Positions 15,226 to 22,667 of a stretch of 64,000 nt of DNA are shown piece after piece. The DNA comes from an uncultured Sphingomonadales bacterium. GTDB taxonomy: Bacteria > Pseudomonadota > Alphaproteobacteria > Sphingomonadales > Sphingomonadaceae. A model generated the notes under the pieces. The model saw only the letters and a list, made by a program, of their open reading frames with translations, was not told where the DNA came from and did not search any database. Positions within the stretch are counted from its first letter, which is position 1, and every line of letters starts with the position of its first letter. Made by a program: the position numbers and the translations under genes. Location of the stretch: assembly GCA_903839675.1 (NCBI GenBank), contig CAIMDB010000028.1, positions 62,001 through 126,000 of the forward strand, in the 5' to 3' direction.

Positions 15226-16008
15226 ATGAAACTCGATTCCTCCGTATCTGCCGTTGTCACAGGCGGTGCTTCCGGCCTTGGTGCGGCCACTGCCCGCGCG
15301 CTCGCCGCCAAGGGCGTCAAGGTCGCCATCTTCGATCTGCAGACCGAAAAGGGTGAAGCCATCGCCAAGGAACTCGGCGGCGTGTTCTGCGAAGTGAACG
15401 TGACGGACGATGCCTCGGTCGACGCAGGCTTTGCCAAGGCACGTGCCGCCATCGGTCAGGAGCGTATCCTTGTGAACTGCGCCGGTACCGGCAACGCGAT
15501 CAAGACTGCCAGCCGTTCCAAGGAAGATGGCTCGATCAAGCACTTCCCGCTCGATGCGTTCAACTGGATCGTCCAGATCAACCTCGTCGGCACCTTCCGC
15601 TGCATCGCCAAGTCGGCCGCCGGTATGATGTCGCTGCCCGCCATGGAAGACGGTGAGCGTGGCGCCATCGTCAACACCGCGTCTGTCGCCGCTGAAGACG
15701 GCCAGATGGGTCAGGCTGCATACTCCGCCTCGAAGGGCGGCGTCGTCGGCATGACACTCCCCATCGCGCGTGACCTTGCGAGCGAGAACATCCGCGTCAA
15801 CACGATCCTGCCGGGCATCTTTGATACCCCGCTGCTCGCAGGCGCCCCGCAGAACGTGCGCGATGCGCTGGGTGCGACCGTGCTCAACCCGAAGCGCCTC
15901 GGCAATCCGGTGGAATATGCCAACCTTGCCATGTGCATGATTGAAAACGGCTATTTCAACGGTGAAGATGTCCGCCTTGACGGCGGCATCCGCATGGCAC
16001 CGCGTTGA
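15226..16008 (+). CDS. SDR, 3-hydroxyacyl-CoA dehydrogenase type 2-like
   Basis: A 260-residue short-chain dehydrogenase. TGGASGLG at residues 13-20 is the NAD-binding glycine motif, NCAGTG replaces NNAG, and NTASVAAEDGQMGQAAYSASKGG contains the catalytic Ser, Tyr and Lys. DGQxGQAAYSASKGGxxGMTLPIARDLA is the diagnostic stretch of the HSD17B10 group, which oxidises 3-hydroxyacyl-CoA (including branched 2-methyl forms) or hydroxysteroids with NAD. It follows the thiolase gene, so the pair would perform the last two steps of a beta-oxidation cycle. An intrinsic terminator follows. Confidence 0.9.
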   Translation: MKLDSSVSAVVTGGASGLGAATARALAAKGVKVAIFDLQTEKGEAIAKELGGVFCEVNVTDDASVDAGFAKARAAIGQERILVNCAGTGNAIKTASRSKEDGSIKHFPLDAFNWIVQINLVGTFRCIAKSAAGMMSLPAMEDGERGAIVNTASVAAEDGQMGQAAYSASKGGVVGMTLPIARDLASENIRVNTILPGIFDTPLLAGAPQNVRDALGATVLNPKRLGNPVEYANLAMCMIENGYFNGEDVRLDGGIRMAPR

Positions 16009-16025
16009 TCTGACCCGAACAAGGA

Positions 16026-16058
16026 GCCCCGCTCGCGTCAAGCGGGCGGGGCCTTTTT
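16026..16058 (+). terminator. Intrinsic terminator of the thiolase/SDR operon
   Basis: An 11-bp stem (GCCCCGCTCGC / GCGGGCGGGGC, one G-U pair) with loop GTCAA followed by CTTTTT. The T-run ends directly against the ATG of the next gene, an unusual arrangement. Confidence 0.9.
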
Positions 16059-16496
16059 ATGCCCAAACCTTTGCCCCACCGCCTCGATCCGTCGATCTAT
16101 CCCGTCCACATGGTCGCGCAAACGCGCTTTCAGGACATGGACATCAACGGCCACCTCAACAACGTCGCCTTTGCGGCACTGTTCGAGAACGCACGGGTGC
16201 AATTGAACCGCAATGTCCGCCCCTGGGCCGACCGCCCGGACAATGAGCGGACCATGGTGGCGGCGGTTGAGATCAATTACCTGCGCGAAGGCAATTTCCC
16301 CGCCGACGCAACGGTCTGTTCCGGCATCGGCCGCATCGGCACCTCCAGCTGGACCATTGAGCAAGCCATGTTCCAGAACGGCCAGTGCATCGCGACGTGT
16401 GATACGGTGGTTGTGTGCCGGACGGACAATGAGGCGAAGCCGCTGCGGGCTGAGATTGTCGAGGGGTTGACGGCGCAGATGGTGAAGGCGGAGTAA
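16059..16496 (+). CDS. Acyl-CoA thioesterase (4HBT hotdog fold)
   Basis: A 145-residue single hotdog domain. QTRFQDMDINGHLNNVAFAALFENARV is the 4HBT signature with its acidic residue and the HxNN motif. It hydrolyses acyl-CoA (aromatic or aliphatic) to acid and CoA. The first ATG sits immediately after the T-run of a strong terminator and has no separate ribosome site. A start at 16110 (MVAQTRFQD) would still cover the whole domain, so the true start is open. Placement downstream of a thiolase/dehydrogenase operon suggests relief of CoA trapping. Confidence 0.85.
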   Translation: MPKPLPHRLDPSIYPVHMVAQTRFQDMDINGHLNNVAFAALFENARVQLNRNVRPWADRPDNERTMVAAVEINYLREGNFPADATVCSGIGRIGTSSWTIEQAMFQNGQCIATCDTVVVCRTDNEAKPLRAEIVEGLTAQMVKAE

Positions 16497-16509
16497 GAGC
16501 AGACCTTAG

Positions 16510-16725
16510 CTAGTCAATGATCTCCACCTGCATGCACGTTTGGAAGTTGCCGGTTTCACCTTCCTCACGATGCCAGATTTGCACCACTTTGTAGTAGCTG
16601 AAGTATCCACCCATCTCCTTGGAAATGGTCTCTCCTATGCGCGGCAGGAAAGTGAAGTCGCCCTCAAAAAGAGGCTTCACCTCGTCCTTCTCGTAAATTT
16701 CCTCGTAAATTTCGACCTTAGGCAT
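16510..16725 (-). CDS. Small hypothetical protein
   Basis: A 71-residue acidic protein (MPKVEIYEEIYEKDEVKPLFEGDFTFLPRIGETI...). It is rich in glutamate and aromatic residues, with a beta-rich pattern and no signal or membrane segment. Unrecognised family. It is followed by the end of the thioesterase gene on the other strand. Codon usage looks less GC-rich than neighbours. Weak ribosome site. Confidence 0.55.
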   Translation of the reverse strand: MPKVEIYEEIYEKDEVKPLFEGDFTFLPRIGETISKEMGGYFSYYKVVQIWHREEGETGNFQTCMQVEIID

Positions 16726-16813
16726 AGAATACTCTTGTTTCAGCTTTGGAGCGTGGCAGACTTACTTGTATTGTCGCTCAGTATCAAACCAAACACTTGC
16801 GCAAGGCGAACAT

Positions 16814-17155
16814 TTAGAGAGTGGCTGAGGCCAGCAACTCTGCTTCATGAAGCAAGGCAAGCAGTGCAGCTTGATCAATGTCCGGGTATGCGTTTGCTCG
16901 CCTTCTAATGTCTTCAAGACGCGGGTCTTCAATCTGGATTGAGACGAAGTCATCCCAGTCCCAATCTTCACCAGTTCCGTCGATGAAATCACGAAGGTAA
17001 CGAACCACCTCTTCGGGTTTCCGGTCTATCGAACGACCGAACGGCAACGCTAAAATCGCCAAAACCATGGCAATTGGGAACAGCAGTACAAAGACCATAG
17101 CGCCAAGCAGCTTCCGCGACATGGTCATTATGGAAATGATCGGGGCCTTAGCCAT
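16814..17155 (-). CDS. Small membrane-anchored hypothetical protein
   Basis: A 113-residue protein. One hydrophobic segment (LLGAMVFVLLFPIAMVLAILALPF, residues ~16-39) is followed by an acidic cytosolic or periplasmic tail with EEVVRYLRDFIDGTGEDWDWDDF and a helical end (AALLALLHEAELLA). No known domain. The tryptophan/aspartate cluster WDWDDF resembles small proteins that sit next to polymorphic or immunity genes, but nothing here confirms that. It may form a unit with the 71-residue gene on the same strand. Confidence 0.6.
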   Translation of the reverse strand: MAKAPIISIMTMSRKLLGAMVFVLLFPIAMVLAILALPFGRSIDRKPEEVVRYLRDFIDGTGEDWDWDDFVSIQIEDPRLEDIRRRANAYPDIDQAALLALLHEAELLASATL

Positions 17156-17239
17156 TCCATAGTTCTAAACGTCTTGGCTTCCAACGGCAATGGAGTGGCC
17201 AGCGGACGAACGCAACTTGTGCTCGAGGCGTGTTCATGG

Positions 17240-17260
17240 ATGCTGAAACAAGTTCAGCAT
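17240..17260. repeat. Short palindromic repeat ATGCTGAA-ACAAG-TTCAGCAT
   Basis: 8-bp arms with a 5-bp centre. The same unit occurs at 49909-49929 and, with one changed base pair, at 49978-49998. Dispersed intergenic repeat. Confidence 0.8.
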
Positions 17261-17271
17261 GACGGAAGCCT

Positions 17272-18078
17272 CTACTCCGCGAAGTTCGGCTTCCGCTTTT
17301 CCATCGATGCCATCACCGCTTCCATCTGGTTGGGCTTGCGGATGACCAACACTTGCTCATCGCTTTCGGCCTGAAGCAGCTCGGCGTCGGTGGCGTCGCC
17401 CATCAGGTTGCACAGCCGCTTGGCACCGCGAATGGCGTGGGGGTTCTTATTGGCAATGACGCGCGCCAGCTCCATCGCATGGGCGTGCGGATTGTCCGAC
17501 ACGTGCGTGGCAAAGCCCATTTCCTTGGCTTCCACGCCGTTAAATTCGCGGTTGGTGTAGATCATCTCACGCAGCACATCATCGGCGACCTGCGTGCGCC
17601 ACAGCGGCATGCCGGCAACGTCGGGCACAAGGCCCCACTTCATTTCCATGATGGCGATGCGCGTGTCCGGATGGACGATGCGGATGTCGGCAGCGGCCAT
17701 GATCTGGCTGCCCGCGCCGAAAGCGACCCCATGCACAGCGGCGATGACGGGCACCGGCAGTTCACGCCAGCCCCAAGCGGCGTACTGGGCGTTGTTGGCA
17801 ATGCCGTGGGTACGATCGGCCAGTGATCCGCCTGCGCTGCTGCCACCGGGTTCACGATCCGACTGCATGCTCGACAGGTCTAGCCCGGCGCAGAAAGCGC
17901 GGCCTTCACCCGACAGAACAACAACGCGCAGTGCTGACATTGCCTTGAGCGTTTCGACCGCCTCGACCAGTGCGGCCCACTGCGCACTATCGAGCGCGTT
18001 CATCTTGTCCACGCGCGTCATGCGGACATCGGCAATGCCATCTTCCAGCATGGTGATCGAAATGCGGTCGTTCATCAT
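17272..18078 (-). CDS. Enoyl-CoA hydratase/isomerase (crotonase family)
   Basis: A 268-residue crotonase. GRAFCAGLDLSSM (~residues 60-72) and HGVAFGAGSQIMAAADIRI (~115-133) form the oxyanion hole, and MEMKWGLVPDVAGMPLW carries the conserved glutamate. It hydrates 2-enoyl-CoA to 3-hydroxyacyl-CoA, or isomerises it. The start is the ATG with GAGGAG five bases upstream, not a TTG one codon earlier. It is followed upstream by a dispersed repeat and the acyl-CoA synthetase operon on the same strand. The second catalytic glutamate is less clear, so isomerase or other crotonase chemistry is possible. Confidence 0.9.
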   Translation of the reverse strand: MMNDRISITMLEDGIADVRMTRVDKMNALDSAQWAALVEAVETLKAMSALRVVVLSGEGRAFCAGLDLSSMQSDREPGGSSAGGSLADRTHGIANNAQYAAWGWRELPVPVIAAVHGVAFGAGSQIMAAADIRIVHPDTRIAIMEMKWGLVPDVAGMPLWRTQVADDVLREMIYTNREFNGVEAKEMGFATHVSDNPHAHAMELARVIANKNPHAIRGAKRLCNLMGDATDAELLQAESDEQVLVIRKPNQMEAVMASMEKRKPNFAE

Positions 18079-18094
18079 CAAGTCTCCTCAACAA

Positions 18095-18183
18095 CCCGTT
18101 TGGGCTGAGCCTGTCGAAGCCCTGTCCTTTTTGCTCAGGTGCCAAGGAAAGGACAGCCCTTCGACAAGCTCAGGGCAAGCGGT
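18095..18183. repeat. Sphingomonad-type dispersed inverted repeat, copy 2
   Basis: Same unit as at 15113. CTGAGCCTGTCGAAGCCCTG and its near-inverse flank CTGTCCTTT / AAAGGACAG. Lies between the crotonase start and the DsbA-family gene. Confidence 0.85.
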
Positions 18184-18204
18184 TGGTTTTACCCTACAGT
18201 GCTG

Positions 18205-18816
18205 TCATCGTTTCAATGCAGCCTCAACCAGCGGCAGCTGATCATTGCCGAAATACATGTCGGTCCCGTCCACAAAGATCGTGGGCGAGCCATAGCCGCC
18301 GCGCGCCACCAGTTCATCGGTGTTGCCTCGCAGGCGCAGCTTATTAGCATCGGTGACGGAGGCCGCGCGGATGGCAGCACCATCCAACCCCGCCGCATCG
18401 GCAACCGCGACGAGCACATCGGGATCGTCCAGATTCTCCTGCCGCCCGAAATAGCTTTCAAAAGCCGCCGCCGTGAATGCGCGCAGTGCCACCTGATCGC
18501 TCTCCAGCGCGCACGCCATGCGCATGGCATTCACGCTCTTGGCCGGATGATAGACGCTCGGGAAGTTCATCGAGACGCCTGCCAGCCGCGCCCAATCGGC
18601 GAGCACCTTCCAGCTGTGCTGGAGCCGCCTGTTCCCCGCGTCTTCGCGGGCGGCATAGACCGCCGGGTTGACCGCATTGAACACACCACCGACAAGGATG
18701 GGCCGGAGCACTGCCTGCGCGCCCGTCCGGTCCAGCATCGGCCAAAGATTGGCAAAGGCCAACCGCGTCCAGGGACTGGAGAGGTCAAAGAAGAACTCGA
18801 CGCGCGCGCCGCTCAC
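18205..18816 (-). CDS. 2-hydroxychromene-2-carboxylate isomerase-like (DsbA/kappa GST family)
   Basis: A 203-residue thioredoxin-fold protein. FFFDLSSPWTRLA near the start has the kappa-GST signature with serine in place of the DsbA CxxC, and GGYGSPTIFVDGTDMYFGNDQLPLVEAAL is the typical ending with the cis-proline and FGxDxL. The family includes glutathione-dependent isomerases of naphthalene catabolism and uncharacterised kappa-class members. A GTG start at 18816 overlaps the stop of the acyl-CoA synthetase gene (GTGA). Coupled expression links it to acyl-CoA metabolism rather than aromatic degradation. Exact reaction unknown. Confidence 0.85.
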   Translation of the reverse strand: MSGARVEFFFDLSSPWTRLAFANLWPMLDRTGAQAVLRPILVGGVFNAVNPAVYAAREDAGNRRLQHSWKVLADWARLAGVSMNFPSVYHPAKSVNAMRMACALESDQVALRAFTAAAFESYFGRQENLDDPDVLVAVADAAGLDGAAIRAASVTDANKLRLRGNTDELVARGGYGSPTIFVDGTDMYFGNDQLPLVEAALKR

Positions 18817-20354
18817 TTCTTGGCCTTTTCCCAATATTGGTCACGCAGCAGGCGCTTATAAAGCTTGCCCGTGTCGTGGCGCGGCAGTTCTGCCAGAAAG
18901 TCGATGCGGCGCGGGATCTTCACGCCCGACAGCTTTTCGCGGGCATAGTCGGTCAGTTCGGCACGCAGCGCGTCATTGGCATTGGCCATGTCGACGGGCT
19001 GGATGACCGCGATCACCTCTTCCCCCATTTCCTCATGCGGGCCACCGATGACGGCAACGTCCTGCACCTTGGGGTGCGTGACGAGGTGGTTTTCAATCTC
19101 CTGCGGGTAGATGTTCACGCCGCCCGAAATGATCATGAAGCTCTTACGGTCGGTGAGGAACAGATAGCCGTCCTCATCCATCCAGCCCACATCGCCGAGC
19201 GTCGACCAGCCCTTGGAATTGCGGCTCGATTGCGTCTTCTCATCATCGCCATGATATTCAAAGACACTGTCGCTTTCGAAGAAGACCGTGCCCTCGCTGC
19301 GCGTCGGCAGCTCGGTTTCATTGTCTTCACCCATGATGTGGGCGATACCCGTCACGGCCTTGCCGACAGTCCCGGCACCTTCCTTGTCAGCCAGACGTAG
19401 CCACTCTGCGGAGCCGACATAGGTAAAGCCATTGCCTTCGGACCCGGCATAATATTCCTCAAGCACCGGACCCCACCACTCGATCATCGCGCGCTTGACC
19501 GGCATCGGGCATGGCGCAGCGGCATGGATCGCACAGTTGAGGGACGAGGTATCGTATTTGGCGCGGACATCTTCAGGCAGCTTGAGCATGCGGACGAAAT
19601 GCGTCGGCACCCATTGGCTGCACGTCGCCTTATACTTTTCGATCGCGGCCAGTGCGCCTTCGGCATCGAACTTCTTCATCATGACGACGGTGCCGCCAAT
19701 CTTATGCACCGTCATCGACCAGCGCAGCGGCGCGGCGTGATAGAGGGGTGCTGGCGACAGATACACACTGTCCGGCGTGAAGCGGAACAGGCCCATGGCG
19801 AGCGCCACAAGGCTGTTGGTCTGATCAATAGCGGGGTCTTCCGGCAGCGGAATGCGCACACCCTTGGGTCGACCTGTCGTGCCCGACGAGTAAAGCATGT
19901 CCACACCCGCACGTTCATCCGGCACGGGTTCTGCCGGCATCGTCGCCACGGCATCTTCAAACGATCCATAGCCCTCAACCGGACCACCGAGCGAGTAGCG
20001 CTCCACTTTCGTGGACAGCAGCGCAACTGCACCTGAAAGCGCGCCCGAAATCACGAAAATCTTCGCGCCGGAGTTTTCAAGGATATAGTCGGTCTCATCC
20101 TGCGTCAGCCGGGACGAGATGCAGACATAGCGCAGCCCAGCCCGCTGGGCGCCCCAGGTGAGGCTGTAATAATCCGGCGTGTTCTCGAGCATGAAGGCAA
20201 CGACATCTTCATGGCCCAGCCCGCGCTGGCGGAAAAACTGCGCCACTTTGTTCGAGGCGTCATCGAGTTGGCGGTAGGTCCGGATTTCGCCGGTTTCCGC
20301 AACGATGATGGCCGGTTTGTCCGGATTGGATTTCGCGTGAACAAAGGGATGCAT
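18813..20354 (-). CDS. Acyl-CoA synthetase (AMP-forming)
   Basis: A 513-residue ANL-superfamily ligase. The P-loop is MLYSSGTTGRPKGVRIP (~residue 160). EEYYAGSEGNGFTYV is the adenine-binding motif, TLGDVGWMDEDGYLFLTDRKSFMIISGGVNIYP the hinge and Asp-Arg region, and KIPRRIDFLAELPRHDTGKLYKRLL holds the catalytic lysine. It activates a carboxylic acid with ATP and CoA. Substrate not predictable; the family position is like sphingomonad/mycobacterial FadD proteins. It starts the operon that continues with the DsbA-family gene. Operator word B lies ~45 bp upstream, shared with the divergent thioesterases. Confidence 0.93.
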   Translation of the reverse strand: MHPFVHAKSNPDKPAIIVAETGEIRTYRQLDDASNKVAQFFRQRGLGHEDVVAFMLENTPDYYSLTWGAQRAGLRYVCISSRLTQDETDYILENSGAKIFVISGALSGAVALLSTKVERYSLGGPVEGYGSFEDAVATMPAEPVPDERAGVDMLYSSGTTGRPKGVRIPLPEDPAIDQTNSLVALAMGLFRFTPDSVYLSPAPLYHAAPLRWSMTVHKIGGTVVMMKKFDAEGALAAIEKYKATCSQWVPTHFVRMLKLPEDVRAKYDTSSLNCAIHAAAPCPMPVKRAMIEWWGPVLEEYYAGSEGNGFTYVGSAEWLRLADKEGAGTVGKAVTGIAHIMGEDNETELPTRSEGTVFFESDSVFEYHGDDEKTQSSRNSKGWSTLGDVGWMDEDGYLFLTDRKSFMIISGGVNIYPQEIENHLVTHPKVQDVAVIGGPHEEMGEEVIAVIQPVDMANANDALRAELTDYAREKLSGVKIPRRIDFLAELPRHDTGKLYKRLLRDQYWEKAKK

Positions 20355-20398
20355 AGCGGATGACAGTCCTCTCTCGAATTTTGTTCGATTCTTTATGC

Positions 20399-20413
20399 TT
20401 TACGTTTACGTTA
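20399..20413. promoter_or_regulatory. Operator-like word B (TTTACGTTTACGTTA)
   Basis: Second of four related words. Lies between the divergent acyl-CoA synthetase and thioesterase genes. Resembles, from memory, operators of MerR-type LiuR regulators of branched-chain and fatty-acid catabolism. Confidence 0.6.
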
Positions 20414-20482
20414 GGCCCAAAGAGAAAAGCAACTGGCGTCCTTCACAGGGAACGCCCGACCAAGTGGAGTGAACTGCGGCGC

Positions 20483-20920
20483 ATGAATGAGTTTCCGTCC
20501 GAATTTGATCCGGCACGTCTGATCGAGACCATGTCGAGGAATGGCCATAACAAGTTGATCGGAACGCGTTATCACGGACATGGTGAAGGCTGGTGTGAGC
20601 TCGCTTTGCCCTATAGCGAGACATTGGTGACCGATACCGCCTCCGGCATCCTTGCCTCGGGGCCTATCTTCACGCTGATGGATATGGCGACCAGCCTGTC
20701 GATCTGGTTGAAAACAGGGACGTTCCAGCCACAGGCGACGCTGGATCTGCGCATCGATTATCTTCGCCCCGCACGACCCGGCAACACCGTGATCGGGCAT
20801 GGCGAATGCTATCACGTGACCAAATCCATCGCCTTCATCCGGGGTCACGCCCATGATGGAGACCCTGACAAGCCGATCGCCCATGTGGCCGGCACCTATT
20901 TCTTTACGGCAAGCGCATGA
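20483..20920 (+). CDS. PaaI-family thioesterase 1
   Basis: A 145-residue hotdog protein. The reading frame is open 41 codons further upstream, but that part has no conservation-like features and runs through the operator, so the start is placed at MNEFPSEFDPARL. GILASGPIFTLMDMATSLSIWL corresponds to the GGxxxxLaDxA helix, and LDLRIDYLRPARPGNTVIGHGECYHVTKSIAFIRG is typical PaaI. It hydrolyses acyl-CoA species. It overlaps the second thioesterase gene by ATGA; together they may form a heteromeric hotdog enzyme. Confidence 0.88.
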   Translation: MNEFPSEFDPARLIETMSRNGHNKLIGTRYHGHGEGWCELALPYSETLVTDTASGILASGPIFTLMDMATSLSIWLKTGTFQPQATLDLRIDYLRPARPGNTVIGHGECYHVTKSIAFIRGHAHDGDPDKPIAHVAGTYFFTASA

Positions 20921-21315
20921 AAACATCATTTTCGCCATACGCCCAGACCATGGGCTTTGAAGAGCAACGCGACGCAGACGGACGCTTGGTCATCGCCATG
21001 CCCTATAGCGACGGCGTGCGCGGTCGCCCCGGCTTTGTGCACGGAGGTGCTCTCGCCGGTCTTCTCGAAACCATCGCCTATGCGACACTGTCAGAAGCGC
21101 TGGGGGAGGATGACCGCCCCCTCATCAAACCCGTCAACGTCACCGCCACCTATATGCGTGGCGCTGTCGAAGTGACGACCTATGCGCGGGCAACCATCGA
21201 ACGCCTCGGCAAACGGATTGCCAATATCGAAGCCATCGCCTGGCAGGATGACATCGAAAAGCCCGTGGCGATGGCCCAGATCAACGTGATGCTGGACCGA
21301 AGCGGGCGCTCGTAA
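20917..21315 (+). CDS. PaaI-family thioesterase 2
   Basis: A 132-residue hotdog protein. GRPGFVHGGALAGLLETIAYATL is the canonical HGG-x-(L)-x-x-L-x-(D/E) signature with its catalytic residues, which the upstream partner lacks (it has ASGPIFTLMD). Coupled to that gene through a 4-base overlap. One degenerate and one canonical subunit side by side suggest a heterodimer in which this subunit provides the active site; that is inference. Confidence 0.9.
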   Translation: MKTSFSPYAQTMGFEEQRDADGRLVIAMPYSDGVRGRPGFVHGGALAGLLETIAYATLSEALGEDDRPLIKPVNVTATYMRGAVEVTTYARATIERLGKRIANIEAIAWQDDIEKPVAMAQINVMLDRSGRS

Positions 21316-21325
21316 ATTTCACGTC

Positions 21326-21452
21326 ATGCCAGCGCAGGCTGGCATCTCTTAGATCCGACTTCCGCCCCCCATCGTCGCCCCGGACTTGATCCGGGGCTGG
21401 GCTTAGCGCCAGCGGCTGCGAAGAAAAGCCTGACCCCGTGTCAAGCACGGGG
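21326..21452. repeat. Cluster of three short palindromes
   Basis: ATGCCAGC-GCAG-GCTGGCAT (21326-21345), CCCCGGA-CTTGA-TCCGGGG (21378-21396) and CCCCGTG-TCAAG-CACGGGG (21434-21452). The latter two share a CTTGA/TCAAG centre. They fill the gap between convergent genes and may act as transcription ends; they resemble repeats dispersed in many sphingomonad genomes. Confidence 0.75.
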
Positions 21453-21470
21453 CGACGGGATGAGGAGTGT

Positions 21471-21860
21471 TCAGGCCTTCGTCCAGACGCTCCGCGCCCA
21501 GAGCAGGATCGCGACGCTGACCGCTTCAATCACCATCGGCGGCGTGCCGCCCGGTGCGGGGCCATCAAGGGCAACCGAAACGAGACGGCCAAGAAGCGCA
21601 ATGCCGAAGAGCAAAGCGGCCCCGACTGCCGCTGAACCGGAGCGCTTCCAGACGGCATAGCCACACAGGATGCCAATGGTCAGGAAGAAGGACCCGAAGT
21701 CCGCCCGCACGCTGACGCGTCCGATAAGGTTCGATGCTTCTACGGCGCCCTGCAGGCCGAAAGTGGCGGCCTGCGTTTCCAGATTCAACCAGAAGCCAGC
21801 GCCCATTGCGCCAAAAAACAGCGCCATGATGCCAACCAAAACCCGTGCGACCATGTTCAT
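21471..21860 (-). CDS. Four-helix integral membrane protein (DUF4345-like)
   Basis: A 129-residue protein with four predicted membrane helices (VGIMALFFGAMGAGFWL; FGSFFLTIGILCGYAVW; AVGAALLFGIALLGRLVSVAL; VIEAVSVAILLWA). The NLIGRVSVRADFGSFF loop and GRLVSVALDG motif match the DUF4345 pattern. No function is known for the family. It is downstream of the SDR gene on the same strand with a 12-bp gap and probably belongs to that operon. Confidence 0.8.
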   Translation of the reverse strand: MNMVARVLVGIMALFFGAMGAGFWLNLETQAATFGLQGAVEASNLIGRVSVRADFGSFFLTIGILCGYAVWKRSGSAAVGAALLFGIALLGRLVSVALDGPAPGGTPPMVIEAVSVAILLWARSVWTKA

Positions 21861-21872
21861 GTCATTCCCCCC

Positions 21873-22667
21873 TTAAGCGTCGATGCTCGGCGAACCGATA
21901 TTGGCGTGCGCCACACCGCCGTCGACCGTGATCGTATCGCCAACCACATAGTTGCCGGCGTTGCTGGCGAGGAAGATCGCCGCCGCCGCCATGTCTTCTG
22001 CAACCCCAATCCGCTTGTTCGGGATGTTCTGGGCCACGGCATCAGCATGGTCGCGCGCGGCGCGGTTCATGTCCGACGCAAAGGCGCCCGGCGCGATGGC
22101 CGTGACGTTGATCTGATCCTGAATAAGACGCGCAGCCATGCGCTTCGTCAGATACAGGATCGCCGCCTTCGACGCGTGATAGCTGTAGGTTTCCCAAGGG
22201 TTCAACCGGATGCCGTCAATCGACCCGATGTTGATGACCTTGGCCGGCTGGGCCATCGACGCGGCGGCCTTGAGCTGCGGATAGAGCGCCTGTGTCAGAA
22301 AGAACGGGCCTTTCACGTTCAGGTCCATGACCTTGTCCCAGCCCACTTCGGGGAACTCCTCGAACGGCGCACCCCAGGCAGCACCGGCGTTGTTGACGAG
22401 GATGTCGAGCTTCTCTTCGCGTTCGGCAAAAGCCGCCGCCAGCGCCTTGCAGCCTTCCACCGAGGAAACGTCCATCGGCAGCGGGATGCAGTTGGGCCCG
22501 AGTTCAGCCGCCGTTTCGTTGCACGAGTCCGCCTTGCGCGACGTGATGTAGACCTTCGCCCCTTGCGCGATGAAGCCTTCGGCAATGTGCTTGCCAAGGT
22601 TTTTCGAGCCGCCGGTGATCAGCGCCACACGGCCCTCAAGCGAAAACAGCTTTGTAATATCCATCAT
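21873..22667 (-). CDS. Short-chain dehydrogenase (RhlG/FabG-like)
   Basis: A 264-residue SDR. TGGSKNLGKHIA is the nucleotide motif, followed by VYITSRKADSC (arginine suggests NADP), LVNNAGAAWG, and INIGSIDGI ... YSYHASKAAI with Ser, Tyr and Lys. The SRKADSCNETAAEL segment is like RhlG and 3-oxoacyl reductases. The start overlaps the stop of the upstream acyl-CoA dehydrogenase by one base (TGATG). The second ATG is equally possible. It probably oxidises or reduces a hydroxyacyl-CoA intermediate made by the paired dehydrogenases. Confidence 0.88.
   Translation of the reverse strand: MMDITKLFSLEGRVALITGGSKNLGKHIAEGFIAQGAKVYITSRKADSCNETAAELGPNCIPLPMDVSSVEGCKALAAAFAEREEKLDILVNNAGAAWGAPFEEFPEVGWDKVMDLNVKGPFFLTQALYPQLKAAASMAQPAKVINIGSIDGIRLNPWETYSYHASKAAILYLTKRMAARLIQDQINVTAIAPGAFASDMNRAARDHADAVAQNIPNKRIGVAEDMAAAAIFLASNAGNYVVGDTITVDGGVAHANIGSPSIDA

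Noticed and set aside
13821-15452. Long minus-strand open frame of 543 codons over the thiolase gene
   Set aside because: It is the antisense of the thiolase and SDR genes, is rich in His, Arg and Asp as such shadows are, and shows no domain or ribosome site.
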